Assembly (NCBI RefSeq): GCF_000972845.2
Contig: NC_040022.1
Span: 19,212,713 to 19,276,712 of the forward strand
DNA from: Larimichthys crocea
Taxonomy: Eukaryota; Chordata; Actinopteri; Sciaenidae
Length of the DNA stretch: 64,000 nt
Reading direction: 5' to 3'
The stretch's first letter is position 1, and the number at the start of each line of letters is the position of its first letter. A model generated the notes under the pieces. It searched no databases. It was not told the origin of the DNA and was given only the letters and a program-made list of their open reading frames with translations. Shown here piece after piece: positions 1 to 15,500 of this stretch. The position numbers and the translations under genes were made by a program.

Positions 1-965
1 CTTAAAAAATATGATGCATTATAAACGTGAAATTTGAAGCACCTACAAAACAGAGGTAACTAAACTGCAGTGACTGCACTTTGGTTAGTTAAGCCAGCTG
101 GTGAGACAGCCTTAAAGCTGATTACCTATCTCCCGTAATTAGTAAGTGAATTTGTGATATTACATAAAAAAGGTGGTACATGTATCGAATTATAATTGCC
201 CCCCTAGTTACTGCTTTCTGCATTTTAAGGTGGAGTACGTTGTTGTCAACTGGATTATATAGGTGCGTGTTCTAACATATTAGTTTATGGACAACCAGTG
301 TCTTCATGTTGGTCGTGGACAAGAAAAAGATAAGCCATAAAACGTTCTGGAAAGAGAGTAAAAATGTTTTGACAGAGGAAATCTGCAATGATAGAGATCC
401 GTCAGAGGGAGAGAAGAGCCGGCTGATGGCAGAGAGAGCTCTATTATCTTTCGCTCTACAGGAGAGGAAGCCTCTCACTCTCTCCATGTGATAACCACCA
501 TCATTCGCTCTCCACCTGTCCAGCACCTGTTTCTTCCCTAGTTACGATACCAATACTTTCAGCCTACATAAGAGACTCTATTTCTATCACCATGTCCCTA
601 TATTTGAAGCTATTTTAAGTCAAGTCTCTCCCTTCTGCTCTTATTTTCTCTCATCTACCTGCTGCTACAGCCATTGTTGAACCTTCATCTTTTGTTTCAT
701 GCACATACGAGCAAAATCTGAAACAGTTGTGTGCCTTTTTTTTATGTCCGTGACATTACTTGTTACATTTCAGTTCATTTAAAAAGCACAGGCCTCTAAA
801 CTAATTCATTAAATTCCACTATTCAGCAACCAAGAGAGAGTTAGCAGCATATTGACAAAACTGTTAATTAAAATTAAATGTTACACCTTCCCTTCTTCAG
901 TGAACAGTGGTATAGTGAGATGTAGGCCCTCATTCACGTTTTGTTCCTCTCCACTGGTCCTCTAG

Positions 966-1355
966 ATGCCAAAGCCTGCCCCACTGGAGAGTTCATGTGT
1001 GCCAACCGCAAGTGCTTGGCCAGCGGCTTTGTGTGCGATGGTGATGACGACTGTGGAGACGGCAGCGATGAGCTCAAGTGTACCTCTCCTCTAACCTGCG
1101 GGCCAAACCATCTCCGCTGTAACACTTCCGAGTGTGTCCCTCTCATGTGGAGCTGTGATGGAGACCCCGACTGCTCTGACAGTTCAGACGAGGGACCTGA
1201 GCGCTGTGGCGGTGACGGCGTCCCATACTTGCCTAACCGCCGGGCAAACTGCACTGCTGGGGAATTTCGCTGTGCCAACGGAGAGTGTGTGCGACTGACC
1301 TGGAAGTGTGATGGAGATCCAGACTGCAAGGACAAGTCTGATGAGTCTGACTGCC
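966..1355 (+). CDS. lrp8: lrp8 exon: three LDLR class A repeats
   Basis: 130 codons with phase 1 at both ends, acceptor CCTCTAG and donor GTGAGT. Three six-cysteine LA modules, each ending in the acidic calcium cage ([36 protein letters not shown]). It corresponds to the human LRP8 exon that encodes three LA repeats together and is alternatively spliced. Skipping it here would also keep frame. Such repeats bind ApoE, Reelin and RAP. Confidence 0.93.
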
Positions 1356-4300
1356 GTGAGTTTCTTTTTCTGAAAGTTAGTGTAGCGTCATGTGCTGAGT
1401 TCATTCATTCAGTGTTATACCAAGGTTATCTCTCTAGTCATCTTCGAAAAGCTTGTCCTCTATGCTTACAATGATGCTCTGAAAGGTTTCTGTACATACG
1501 TGGGCTGAAAAATAGTTTAAGTAGAGTAGAGAGCAAGTGATGAGGCTTAAGTTTTCTTTTTGGGTTTGTAGTCTCATCGGAAATGTATACTCAGCAAGGA
1601 CACATGCATACTAAATGTTGTTTTTGTTTTAGTGTGCTGTTCCACAAAGCAATGCTCAAAGGAGGAGGAGCTATTCATAGCTGCAAAGGAATAAATCTAA
1701 TTGCAGATGTTGGCTTGAGAAATATGAAAAAAATATAGAAAAATTGGCTTTTCTTTGTGAAGTTTGAAGCTTTCAAAGTTACAGTGTTGTTTTTGTCAGT
1801 ATCACAGTTTGTCCAGGGAAGTGCACCTAAAAGCAGACACAAAGGTATTGTGAACAAAAAGTAACTTCAAGAGTTTACTGAAACAAAAAGCGACTGGTGA
1901 GTCCAGGCAAAAACAAACCGTTAAAAAATGTGAGATAAACCAAAAGTCAAATAAACAGAACGCAGAACAGAGAACACAAGGGAGCAGGAACACAGAGCTT
2001 GGACAGAATACAGAATCAAGGAACAAATGCAGAATACAGTACAGCCTGACAAAGGAAACCAAGGTACACAGAGACTAAATTCACAAGCACAGGTGAAACC
2101 ATTCAGGTTGGAACAGGTAATCAAAATAGTAAAGTGACACAAAATGACAAATTTACATTAAAATCTGTTACTTCAAAAATAATGTATACTATGAAATTAG
2201 TATATAGTACATTCTCTTTACAATTAGAGTAACTCGAGGCTGCTTGTAGAACCATGGTTACAAACACAACCTTCAGTTTCTTGTGAAAATATAACAGGTC
2301 ATACTATGTTTGGGTTAGTGTTGATTCTGCATACTGTACTGTCACTATGAATATTTTAATCAGTAGCACATCAACCTTTTATATTTATAAAGCAGATTTG
2401 TTCAAATATAGCGTCAGACCAATTAAATTCTGTCACATTCAAAAGTAATTACACAGAAGATTAGTTTTATATTCCATTATCTCTGTGTGGACAGTACGTT
2501 AAGATATCTGTTTGCTTTGAGACTAGAGAGCGGAAAAAGTGAAATGCCACTTTGTCATTTAGCACAAATTTCTCTGCTGGGAGTTGAGGGTAGAGTTTTT
2601 TTTTTCTAAATGTGTCAGGTAAAGGGTGTGTTTCTGTTGATAACCACAGTGTGAAGATGGGGCATTGTGATAAAACAGGTTTTCTTATTAGCTGGACATG
2701 GATGGGGGAACCCTGAAGCTCTTGTCTCGCTAAGCCAGTGTGTGAAGCCCAGATAGTCCCACTACTCATTATCAAGATATGCGGTGCACACATCAAACGC
2801 ACCTCTTGCACTCTGTGGTGTCATATAAGCACCACTTATAGGAGATTGATGTTTTGTTAGCCAACTGGATCCCTGCATTTAAGAGACAAGCCTGGAGATG
2901 GTTAGAGGCACAATCTCATATTCGTCCAGAGGCTGCTCGGTTATGCTCTACCTTCACTACCTTTGCTATAATCACATACTTAAATGTCTGTGTGAGGAGT
3001 GCTTTGCCATAAAAACGGAATTTTCTGCCAACTCCTCAGCTGAGGACCGACGTTAATGTGATTCATCAATATATTCTTATGGACATATCGTGCGTGCATG
3101 TGTCTGTATGAAGCTCAAATTTATTGGCTAATCAGATAAAGAAGTATGCTCCGTGTGTTATGTGTTTGTATGCACACGTGTGTTGAGGCTGCAGCAGCCC
3201 AGTCTCTATTACATTTGCTCTGTTCTGCTCGTCATGTGATAACACTAAATTATAACCCCCTCAGTCATATATATTGCTTTTTAGTGTGGTTTAGAGAGGA
3301 GTTATACGAGCACACGGAGCCCCGTTGATGAAAAGCTTGTCTGTGCTTGGGATATTAATGAAATTTGGTGTGGCTTCATGCCGCCTCCATCTTTGTGTTA
3401 CTATATTGAAAATCATTCATCACACGCCCTCGGGTTGACTATCTCTGTCCTAGGCTGTGCCTAACACAGGCTGTGAATGTGTTTTAGTACAGCACTGTAT
3501 GTTATTGCACAATGTTTATCCTTTATTAGACAAAGAGAGGTAAAGAGACTCGTGAAAAACTGACAGACTGTGAGGCAACAGTAGGTATTTTGGATCCCAG
3601 GCTGTTGTGTCTGTGTTGAAGGGATTAAAGAGGATTTACAAGTCCAATTTCACATGTGTATTTGTGTGTGTGTGCCTCTTACAGCCCTGTTGACATGTCG
3701 CCCTGATGAGTTCCAGTGCGGTGACGGTTCCTGCATCCACGGCACCAAGCAGTGTAACAAGGTCCACGACTGTCCTGACCACAGCGATGAATCTGGCTGT
3801 GTCAACGGTAGGTACACCTGTCATCGCTGTCTGCATGTATGGCTGCCACAATTTGTCCTCCTCTGTGCCTGTTCACCCATCATATTCTTTAATATTGCTG
3901 CCTGTTTGCAGCTGTCTTCCTATTTGTCTCCTAGTTACATGTATAGTGTTGCTCTTACTGCCTTTTGCACATACTTGCCTTTGTTTAAAACAAGAAGGAG
4001 TTTGTGATGGCCACTGACTTTCTGGCTCCAGGACCAGTGTGATGTGTATAATATTAATTGTAGAGATGAAGAGAATTTAATATAAAAATAACATATCTGA
4101 TATTGGGGTATTCTACAACCCCTGCTTCATGTTTGCTTCCACTACTTGTGTGATGTTTTTCAGTTTGTTTTTTAAGTGTAAGTCAAATATCAGATCATTC
4201 AAAATGCAACAAGAATTGATGGAAAGTAATATAACGTACAGTATATATGAAAGTTGCAATCTGTGTGTTTCTCCTGGTGATGGCTTTTATTGTCGAGCAG

Positions 4301-7300
4301 GATCAGTGTTCCATTTGCATTAGCAGTAAAACAGCTCTGACACTGATATTTAGCGTGGGAATGGCGTCTGCAGACAAAATGCATAAATATTATACAAAAT
4401 AGTTTGATTATGTGTGATCTTGTATGGGTTTTGTCTGAACATAAATTATAAGATGAGTTGCTATAATTACCATTGATGTTGTGAAGATCCAGACCAGTGC
4501 CTTTTGTAAGCTGCTTTCATTACTTCTTCCTCCTCTGACTATGATGCATAATTTACCGGCAGACTGCAAAAGTATTTTGCCGGAAATTAAACCCCAGCAC
4601 TTTGAAACTGGACTAAATTAAAGTTCAGTTTTTATTACACAGGGTTTTTTTTATGTTCAATAATATGAATATCTGAGTGGTAAGGTTTTTTTTTTCCACT
4701 TGTTTCATGAGAGCCTTCAATAATTTGGTGAACGTCTAGAGATTGTCAATTTGACTTTTCACTTTTCGCATGAGGTTGTGAATCAGTTTGCAATAGCTTA
4801 TCCAAATTGATGTGAAGTGTTTAGTGTAAATGGCGATCATATCTCCTGCTTTTCTGTTCCAGCAACCAAATGTGAAGGACCCCTGAAATTTCTGTGTAAG
4901 AATGGAGAGTGCATTGATAGCTCCAAGGTGTGTGACTCTGTCAAGGACTGCAAGGACCGATCGGACGAGCCGAAGAAAGAGTGCGGTAAGAGGACGTTTT
5001 CTGCACACAGCTACTTGACTGTAACCTTGTGTCAGCTCTTAACAAATACTCTTTAACCCTTGAAGCAAACACAGTTGTTTACTGCTTATAGGTAAATACT
5101 TTTTCTTCATTTCCCAGTAGTATGAACTAAGGGAAACTGTGTGTCAGTGGAGCTTTTGTCTTTGTGCATATCTATTGTAGTCGCCATTTGACTCCTTGGT
5201 GGCTGGTTTTAACTTAGGTTTGACACGTGCAGTTTGAATGATGAGAAGATAACATCAAGCAGTTAATGTAGCAGTGTAATTGTGTTTGCCATAACAAAAT
5301 GTAACTACCTCCCTCCTATTACCTTGCATTTCAAAGGCTTCGGAGACATTTAAATTAGCAGCAGCCTGTGTGTACTAATTACCATCAAACTGTAGAAAAA
5401 GCTTCTTCTGTTCTGTTATAATCTCTCTGCTCTACATCTCTCTTCCTGTCTCTCTCTGTCCTCATCTCTTAATCTATTTAACTGACCACGAGTAAACGAA
5501 ACAGAGGTCTCAATTGAGGGAAAAAAAACATTGTGGGCTTTTATTACTTTAACCTCTGTGTTTAAGAGCTTTGTAAGAAGGTTTCCGACACAAGAAAGTG
5601 AGAAGCAGACATAAGCTCTCATAAAATGACATTTCCTCAGAGGAACTTAAAGTTAAAAAAGGGAAAAGTGACAGCTTACAGAGTAGACTGACCTCTGCCA
5701 GGGATGGAAATTGCAAGAGCGAAACAGGTATTCCAGAGAGTAATTCTCCTCCACCTCCATCTCCTCCTCCCTCTCTCTTTCTCTCTCTCTGTCCTCATGT
5801 CTCCCTCTTTTTTTCTCCTTCAACTCAGGTCTTGTTCTCAGCTCATTAAAAGCGTGTCCACACACACCTAGCTCATCGCTCTGCTCGCTCAACCATTTAC
5901 TCGCAAGATGTTCCTCGACCAAAACACCCACACACACACACACACACACACCCACACACACACACACACACACACATACCCACACAAACAAACAAAAAAA
6001 TACACACAGAGAGACAATATTGCACTCCCCCCCTGCTCTGAAATGCACTTAGACGTAGATGTTTGGTGTGATTGCATTTGCAGAATCAGCCCTACATCAG
6101 GGGAAAATAAAGACAATGCATTTTTTTCTGCACGCAAGCAAATGTTTTTCTGTGTTCCACATCTCATTAGATATAATGGCATATTACCGCGGTACTGACT
6201 CATTACTCGGCAGACCGTTCATTTCTTAACAGTGCAACATTACTTCTAGCTTTCACTAAGAGGAATGGCTGAAAATAGGTAGTACATAATGGGTTACCAT
6301 GGTGAGAAAGAAAAAGAGAGCGATGGAGGGTGGGTTAGAGACGGAGAGACGTCATGTTTGTTTGCTCATGGGAAGATAGAAGTGACCTCTAAATCGTGGT
6401 TGTCCTTGGAAGCGGCCTGGAAAAAGCTATTGTCACACAGGACCTCTCCTGGGGTATCATGTTACCCACCCAACCCCTCTCAAAAAAACAGGAGTGAGTG
6501 AGTCCTCAAATACACTTACGTCTTGGTCTTTATTCTGTCTGCACTTAATTCTGAACTGACATGAAGGGAGTTAACGGGAGTGACTGTGAGTGGCAGGTTG
6601 CTGTCACTCATCCAGCTGAATTAGAGATGGGAATTTAATGCTGGCGGTAGCAGTGCTCAAAGCCTGCTGGCACTTACACATAGCAAAGATGAAACGTTTC
6701 CCACAAAACTAAGTTTCAGTCTTTGGAGAGTCAGCTATACCTTTCTTTATTTTTGCTACAGTAAATAAAGAAAAAAGATGTGGAGCAAAAATGACTTTCC
6801 TCAAGATGAGATGAATCATCTTGGGTCCCTGCAGTCAGTGTGTTGTTGAAACTGGGTCTAACTGCGTTGTGTTGTGTAGTAAATAAGGACCACACATCCC
6901 AGGGCTGACTTTCAGCATTTTTGTTGCGAGGCACGCGAAACGGCATCAGCATAACTTATCTGCGATTGTAGAGAATTATTGCTCTGTGCCTGTGTAGTGT
7001 GTCACAACATAAACAGCAGCCTACATGATCTCAGCACTTACTCTTTAGCAAGCTCTGTGATAGCCCTGCTAAATAGATAAGCTTCTCTTCTAATTATCAG
7101 ATTTATGCGTTTAATTGAATGAAGATTTAGCTGGAAAATGTAAAACTATCAATACATTCACTTGCAAAGTAACTTTTTTTTGGACTTATTTGCTTTCTTG
7201 CAAAGACTAAGATAAGAAGACTGATACCGCTCTCATATCTGTACGTTAAAAATGAAGCTGGAGTTAGCTCCGCCCAGCACAAAGAATGGAAATAGAGGGA

Positions 7301-9274
7301 AACGCTTAACCTGACTATCACCTACTATCACCTCTTAAGCTCAGTAACATGCTATTGCTTGTTTATTTAATCCATACAAAAGTAAAAGTATGCAAAACAA
7401 CATGTCGTGGTAGTAGTGCACTGCGTATGCTGGATTATTTGGGAAGACGCAGCAATTTCCTGAAGACTGCCAGGTTGCCAAGCAACCAGCCTGTAACTCT
7501 GCAAAAAAAAGCATTGTTGAAATATTCTTTTACAGTGACATACAAAGTTTGCAGTTTGTAAAATAAACCATTTAGCCTTCCTGTCCAAAACATTCCCTAA
7601 AAATAAGAATGAAAATATATTAATACATTCAAATATAACACTATAGGTGTTAGCCTCTACCTTTCAAAATAAAGGTCTATGCTAAATCCACTCACTATTT
7701 TATTAGAATTTCGATTCCCTGTTCATTTAGTGCAATAACTTACACCCTACTACACTGGCTCAGACAAACATCCACCAAAGGAAAGTGTTGTGTGATGTGA
7801 TAATGTGGAAACTGAAGTGATAATATGGCACATTTTCCACTTTGTTGCTTTTATATTAAATTAATTAAGCTTTATTTTGGAGCCAGTGATTTGGTGTCAT
7901 AGTGTCTTGGTGGGAAGTTTGCAGATGTTGTGCTTCACTTAGGTAACTGTTAACTATCTAAATCACACACAGACGCTCACTGGTTATTGACGGTGATTGA
8001 ATGTGTTACACTAAAACAGAATTAAGCACTCTCTCGTGTGGAGAAGGGCAGTTTCTCTTGCAGTTGGACCATTTCTTTATCACTCCTTTCCAGTTGTTCA
8101 TTCTTCAGTCGTGCTCAATTGTTTTTGTGTTTAGCAAATCCTGTGTGCCTTTCAATGAAACGTTGGAGTGAATTCTTTTCTGGTGATTGTAGCTTTCACT
8201 CAGTTGGCTTACCCGCTGTGATTCACTCCGACAATAGTTTGTTTGTTTTGTTCAAAGCAGACAAGGAAAGTGTGCAGAAAAGCTGCTTCTGTACTGCAGG
8301 ATTACAACCGTGAAATTAGACAAAGCTGTCTAACAACTTGTAATGATATTATTCTCCGATGTGTTGAGAAGATTTGTGGTGTAAAAAAAAAAAAAAACTC
8401 ACCTTAAAATTAGAGCCAGTGACTTTGTTCATGATTCACAGAGCCATTGTGTGCAGCACAATCAAATCCAACTGCCTCTGTCTTCTTCTTTGTGTGCTAA
8501 CCAGCTTTGACCTACTTTTAAAAGAGAATGGTTGTTGTTTTTTTTCCCATCTTGTTTTTGTCGCTTCTTTCATTCTCTGGTTTTTACATCATTCTTCTTC
8601 TGCCTATTTAAGCTGTGTCCCTGTTTGATTTCATGGACCGCACCCACTTATGTGATAGATCCTTATGGGGCATCTCAGAATCCCAGTTCACAGCGTTAAT
8701 CCCCCCTATACACATATTTCATATCCCCGCTGTTTCTTAGGTTTGTAGAGCTTGTGTGATGTTGTGTCTCTTTGATACCTTTCTCCACGTTCGAGAACAT
8801 CTGATAAGGATTCAGCAAAGAGCTGAGTACAAGAGCTGCGATAAAATGAAGATTAAGAAGATGATATCCATTTTCCCCACCTATATGCCACACATATTTA
8901 TACACCTTTATCAAATATCACCAGCCCTTTTACTGCTCTTACAGACACAGACGATATCACATGGTGAATGAGGCTGAGGCTTTTTTCTAAATGTGATTTA
9001 AATGAATTACTGGGTGCCCATAATGAGCCTACCTCTTTTGTGATTGGCTGAATTTGACCACTGTTTTTTTTTCCTTTGTCTTCCAGGGCTGAATGAGTGC
9101 ATGATCAACAATGGCGGATGCTCCCATGTCTGCATGGACCGACCAATCGGCTTTGAATGCCAGTGCCCCACAGGCTACCAGCTACTAGACAAAAAGACTT
9201 GTGGCGGTAAATAAAGACTTTAGGTAGACAGACATCAGATAAAGAAATCGCTGCCTGCTGACGGAGCTACTATG

Positions 9275-9332
<58 letters not shown>

Positions 9333-9485
9333 TGTATGTGTGTGTGTGTGTGTGTATGTGTGTGTGTGTGTGTGTATGTGTGTGTGTGTGCTGTATTTCT
9401 ATGGGCAGCTCTCAGCTCTCTAGCTGTCTGTCTTTGTTTAATGTGCCCAGCCTGTCACTCCCACAGGGAAACCAGTGCAGTCATA

Positions 9486-9540
<55 letters not shown>

Positions 9541-12500
9541 TGCATATATACCATGTCCTTCACACCCCTTCCCCATCCTTCCCCAACACTAACATTTCTC
9601 CATCAAACCCTGCATGAAGGAGGCAGAACAGAGAAGTCGACAGGGACACGCCCTGTCTCCCAGTCGACTGCTTTCTTCCCATTAACTGCCAGCGACAAAA
9701 TGTCTGTGTTTCTCCAGCACTTGGCCGTTATTAATGTGCATTGTTACCCATCCATTACCGTCATTTTTTCTCCTAAAAATCATTGCTATATTTACATTTT
9801 AGAAGTTTAGTTATCCAGTGCAGCTCATGATGGTGAATTAGTCACTGGCTGTCTGTGTCTGACTGTGTCTGTCTCTGTGTGTCTCTCCCTTGATTGATAG
9901 CCTCTCTTCCCTCTCCCTCCCCGCAGACATCGACGAGTGTGAGAACCCTGACGCCTGCAGCCAGATCTGCATCAACTACAAAGGGGATTTTAAATGTGAA
10001 TGCTATGAAGGTTATGAGATGGACCCCGTTACTAAGACCTGCAAGGCAGAAGGTGAGTCCCACTGCTTAGTGATCAAGCACGAGGGCGTCTGAGGCAGTG
10101 GGTTTAAGTTAAAGAAAATCTGGATTTTTTATAACTGCGTAAATTCTGTTTAAACCATTTTTTGTGTTGATACATTTTCCCGCCTTGAAAGTTTAAAAAG
10201 CTGTGTTGTACTGTTGATAACAAGATGTTCCCTCAGATTCTGTGTTGCCTCATTAATGCTACGCTGCGCTCTCAGCTTTCGTGCCACAGTGTCAAACCCT
10301 CCTCATCTCATAATCACAAACATCTTTCTTATCATTGCTCTGCACTTGCTCGCGTACTCCACATAATTGCTAAATCGCCAAAACAAAAACAAATTTTTGC
10401 ATCGCCAAGGCAACCACACACAGTTTCTCCAAGGCCGAATCTGTCCTCTGATGTCCCGTCCCATTAGACAGTTTCATGAGTGACAGACTGATGTGTCCAA
10501 CCATGCCGAACATTTATAATTAGGCATAGCGGCTCTTCGGGGGTACCTGGCTGAGTCATGGTGGAGGCTATTTACAGCAAATTTAATCTAGTCTCCCGTA
10601 AGGCTTGTTGACAACAGTTGTTAGACTAGTGAAGAACAAAGTAAACTGCTAAGAGGCCAATTAATTTTCTTTGACCTCCAACTATGGCCAAAAGCTATTA
10701 GAGAGAAGATTACAGAGAGAGGCCAGTTTATATGTTTACACTTCATTTCCCTCAAAATGTTCATTATTTAATTGGCAGAAAACGAGTGAGTCAAATGAAA
10801 TGTGTTGATTTTGTCCCTGTGGCTGTCAAATGTTGTGCTTTGATTTCTCTCAATTAAACTGAGCTCATATCAGAACTCAGCACTCACATGTTTGTATGTG
10901 TTTGCATTTGTACACACTGCATATGTGTTTGGATTGTATCTGCCCCCTGCCTCTGTCTACAATTTTGTATTTCTCTGTGCATGATTGCCCGGTGTGTTTG
11001 CTATCTGTTTATCTTGGCCAGGAGAGAACTCTGTGTCTGTCCGTGTGTCAAAAACAGAATCTCAGTGAATGCAGCAGTTCCACCGTTTGGTTTTCAGGCA
11101 ATGAAAACTACAGGTGCCCTGACAGCCCATAAAACCAGCAGGGGAGCATTTTCCTCTTTAGAGGGGTTGGAAATGTAGTCATTGTAATGGGCAGTTTTTG
11201 AGAACACTAAGTCCTGGACTGCACTGTCATGGTTCAGACTTTATACTGGGAAAGGAAGGAAAGGGAATGCGCTGGATACTACAATGAGGCTACGGCACAG
11301 ACAGTCAAAGGGGAAACCGAGGCAAGCGAGCCATTAATGAGAGAATATCATATCTGCCTCGAGAGATAAGTGACTGCAGCTGCCATCCTATTACCGTGCA
11401 ATGTCAGAGAGAAGATAGATTCAATATAGATGTTACAAGACAAAGGTGGGCTGTATTTGCTAGCTAGAGCGATAACACCTTCCCCGCAGGCACACACAGT
11501 TAGTGTATCTGTCACCCACTTGGCTTTTTCCTGCCAGAATTAGGAGGAACTGAACATAAAAACATGATAATATAAAAGCCCCCCTGCTCAGACTTGGGTC
11601 TAATTAAAATGCATCATGGGTGACCTTATCACAGCTGGACAGCTCTAAAAATAGGTGTGAATGCAACCAAAATGAAACAAGGACACACTGTGATGTAGAT
11701 GTGCAGTACTAATAGCTATTTGTACTAATACTGTAGAATTACAAAACTACCAAACTACTAATCTATACTTGAAATGAAACTTGTGTCTCTCTGTGACAAT
11801 CTAATGTGAAGTTGTCATATGTCAAATATGTATTTCAGCCAGCTGGTCAGTCGGCTGGACTGAAACATCATGACGTCTCTTTAATGAATGCCTTGAAAGT
11901 TTGTATAGAAAGTACTGACTTCCACTCGAGCCCCACCAACGGGGTTTACGTTTGTGATTTTAATGGAAACATCTCAGCAAATATTGCGTCACATTCATGT
12001 CACCCTCAGGATAAATTGCACTTACTGTGTTGAGTTTCCTTCTAATCTAGCGCCACCATGTGGTCACAATTTCAGTTTGCTCAATACTGAGCTTTCTGAC
12101 TGAACACTATTCATCTTCAAATTATCAACAGCGTATTAGCATTGTCATTGTAAGCATGTTAGGGTACAGATGTTAGTATTTAGCTCCAGGTACTGCAGTA
12201 TATTCTCACAGAGCTGCTATTATGGCTGTCCATGTGTTGTTGTTTGTAGTGGTGGTTATTTTATTTTATTTTTTTATTTTTCTGTCAGTATAACCAGAGG
12301 TGATCACATGAAATGCATCTGAAAGTCAGTTGAGACCTGTAAACCATATCTTCCCCTATAGTAACTGTGTCTACTATGTGTAGGTGTCAAAAGAAACATT
12401 ATTATGTTTCGTTGTGTGGGTTCAGGTTTGTTGCAGAGTGTATTGAGTGTGCTTAGGCTAAGACAAGGACAAGAAATCTGTCTTTGTTTAAGGTTGTTTA

Positions 12501-15500
12501 TCAGCCCTCAGAGAAAATGACAACAGTGTGTGTGGATGCTCATTCATGTCTATTTACCTCGAACACCAGCATGAAAGTTAACAGCTTGCTGTTCAAAGAG
12601 GTGCAGCCGCATGCTACGGTACTTCTGATCTATATTTGCAAGGAAAAGATAAGGAACAAACGACTTAATGATGCATACACACACACACACACACAAGCAC
12701 ACACACACAAGCACACAAACACTGATCAATGCAGCAACTATTCAGCATTTTTTAATGGAGGAATATTGTCCCTGCACTCTCGTTAGAGCTGGATATTGAG
12801 CTGTAACACACGAGCCTTGCTGTGTTATTTATGTGTTAAAAGTTGACATTTAGAGTATCGACGTCCGTGCTACAAATGTGCAGCAGTGCATTAAGCTGCA
12901 ATGCTTTTTGACTCTGTGGTGAAACCTCAGTGTTATTACTGTGGAGGACATTGCCTGACACGCTGCATCTGCCATCAGGGTTAACCGTCTTGAGTGCAGC
13001 ACAAAAAACTTTTTGATGCTTGCTAAAAGAGCAATCTATCAGGCTTATCGGCATCCTCTCTGTGTGTGTAGCCTTCCTTTATGCCTGAGTAAGGCTCTAT
13101 ATTTTGGGCTTACAGATGTGCAGGTGCCGTTATTATTTCTTATTTCTAATCCAGTCTAAATCCAGACCATGTTCGCTCAGAAAATTTGAATCATATAAGG
13201 TGTGCTGTGCATACAGGATCTGTGGATCTCACGGACAAGAGCAGTTTCTTAATAGGATGTACCAGCTTGGTTCCTTCTTCTAGCCCTTTATCAAATTGTC
13301 AAAGTTGATTTGACTGGCCATTAGTGAAGCACATCCCAACTCCACCTACCAATAATTTATTCCGCTAATGAACAATCTATTGATCCTGCTTCAGCCCCTT
13401 TTCTAAATTGCTTTGCACTGTGACTATGATTGTAAATTTTAACTGGCTAAAGTCCCCCATACTTAGGTTCTGCTCAAAAGCAAGGCATTAAATATTCTCT
13501 ACTTTGTGTGCAGGGAAGAGCCCTTACTTGCTGTTCACCAATCGGCATGAGATCCGCCGCATTGACCTGATGAAGAGGGACTACAGCCAGGTGGTGTCCA
13601 CCCAGAAGAACGCAGTGGCTTTGGACCTTGACGTTGCCAACAACCGTATCTTCTGGTGCGATCGCTTTCATCGGAAAATCTACAGGTAAGCCAACACAAA
13701 ACTTATGATTAAGTAACTTATGATTTGAAACCTACCTCATTTACATCCATGTTCGCTTGCAAGCAGTTTCCTCTAACCTGCTTTTGCTGGCAGATTGCTA
13801 TATCACTTGGCACATTACTGCTCAGGAGTGGAATAACCTAAAACCACTGACTGATCAGAATTCTGTATCACATTATCACGCATGCATCGACCGACTCTTA
13901 AAAACGTTGCTTTATGTACTACCACTAGTGGTCAAAGGGTTCCATAAGGTCCCTGTAATTTACATCACACATAACACATGTGACTTTACATTGGACTCCG
14001 GACTCAGAGTTTCTTTCAGTAGCACTTCCTGTTGTAAGCTTTTTTTAAAATCAAGAAGGTTTTGAGATGCAGCCATCTCATGTTGTTCATTGCAACATGA
14101 ACCATATATACTCACAATCTTTTATATACTAAATATATCCATGTTTAATTCTATCAAAATGCCTGCTAACTTTTGCAAACACTATTTATATAATCTTAGT
14201 TTTCCAAAGGCGAAACACTCAAACGAAAACAAATGAAGGTTTCAGACATTTATCTTACAGTTTAAACAAAGCAATCTAAACATGACGTGACAAACACTTG
14301 TTATGCACAGTTGTGCTTGATGTACTGAGCATCTATTTGTTCAACACAAATGAACAAATTTTTGAAATTGAATCAGCTGACTTGGGCTCAGGCCTGCTTT
14401 TATTTGAGTTTAATTCCACCCTTCCTATTGTTATCTGAACTACGTTTTCTCCCCAGAGTGTCTTCTAATTGGAGCACTGTGTTCTCTTTATGAAATGGAT
14501 GTTAAGAGAAAAGATCTCTAGGGAAACCGAAAATTGAAAATCCTGTTTGGGAGCACAGCTGTCTAACCCTCACCTCACACCTCTCTGCCAAGGCCAAATC
14601 ATTAGCGAGCAGGGCAAACCCTCGAGTCAGGCCTTGTCTATTCTGATAAGTGGTCCACCTAAGAAGGACACTAACCCCCGGATGAACCTGCTCAGCGCAA
14701 TGGCCCAAAGCTACACACACCGGTCCCACTCTCAGCTCTGCAGTCGCTTTACAGCACGGTGAAGAATCAGTACGCACATCAGTCGTGTTTGATACTTAAT
14801 CTTTAGACTATCCCCTTGTCCTGTTACTGTCCTGTATGCACTCATGTATCCACTTTATATCCATTCACAATAAGATTCATGATTAGTGGTTCACTTTTAT
14901 GTAGGAGAGGATAATCTAACTAGTTTCTGGCAAAGGTTTGTAAAATGCTTGAGTTTGTAATGAAATCACTAAAAGTGAGTCATTTATAAAGGTAAATTTT
15001 GCTAGAGTAACATGTAGTAAGAAAAATAGTATACTCGTTTTCACAAAATAGTACCCCACCAGGTAATCAACATCCCTCCGCTGCACATCGATTTTGCAAT
15101 AACATTTAGCTTGTTGTAGATTATGACTTTCATATTCTCCTCCCCTCAAAATACTCCCTGCTCCCGCTCTCTCTCCTTCTCTCTCTCTATCTCCCTTCCC
15201 CTGAAGTGCCTTCATCCATGAGGCCAGTGATCCCTCTCAGCAGGTGCCACTAGTCGATTCACTCCTGCAGACTCCCGTGGGTCTGGCTCTGGACTGGCTC
15301 CAACACAACCTGTACTGGGCCGACTCTGGAGACAAATCCATCTCTGTGGCCTCAGTGGATGCCACCAAGAGACGAGTCCTCATCAACACAGATCTGAGTG
15401 AACCGCGGGCAATAGCGCTGGATCCCCACCACGGGTAAGGAGGAGGAGGCGTTTGTATTTGTGTATGTGTGTTTGTGTGAGCATGAACACAATAAATGCC

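Larger units (their letters stand above)
1356..9086 (+). other. lrp8 introns between LA exons and first EGF exon
   Basis: Three introns (1356-3684, 3808-4862, 4986-9086). They hold an old retroelement-like stretch at 1830-2130, a (CA)n tract at 5925-5988 and a CT-rich tract at about 5755-5820. I found no additional LA or furin-site exon in either strand here. Confidence 0.6.

Noticed and set aside
934..1404. 156-codon minus-strand open frame opposite the first lrp8 exon
   Set aside because: It is the shadow of the LA-repeat exon: the Ser/Pro/His-rich product has no family signature, and the plus frame has perfect cysteine and acidic motifs with splice sites.
9272..9810. Open frames of about 110 codons through TG and CT/CA tracts
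   Set aside because: They encode only dipeptide repeats (Cys-Val, Ser-Leu, His-Thr) produced by microsatellites inside an lrp8 intron.
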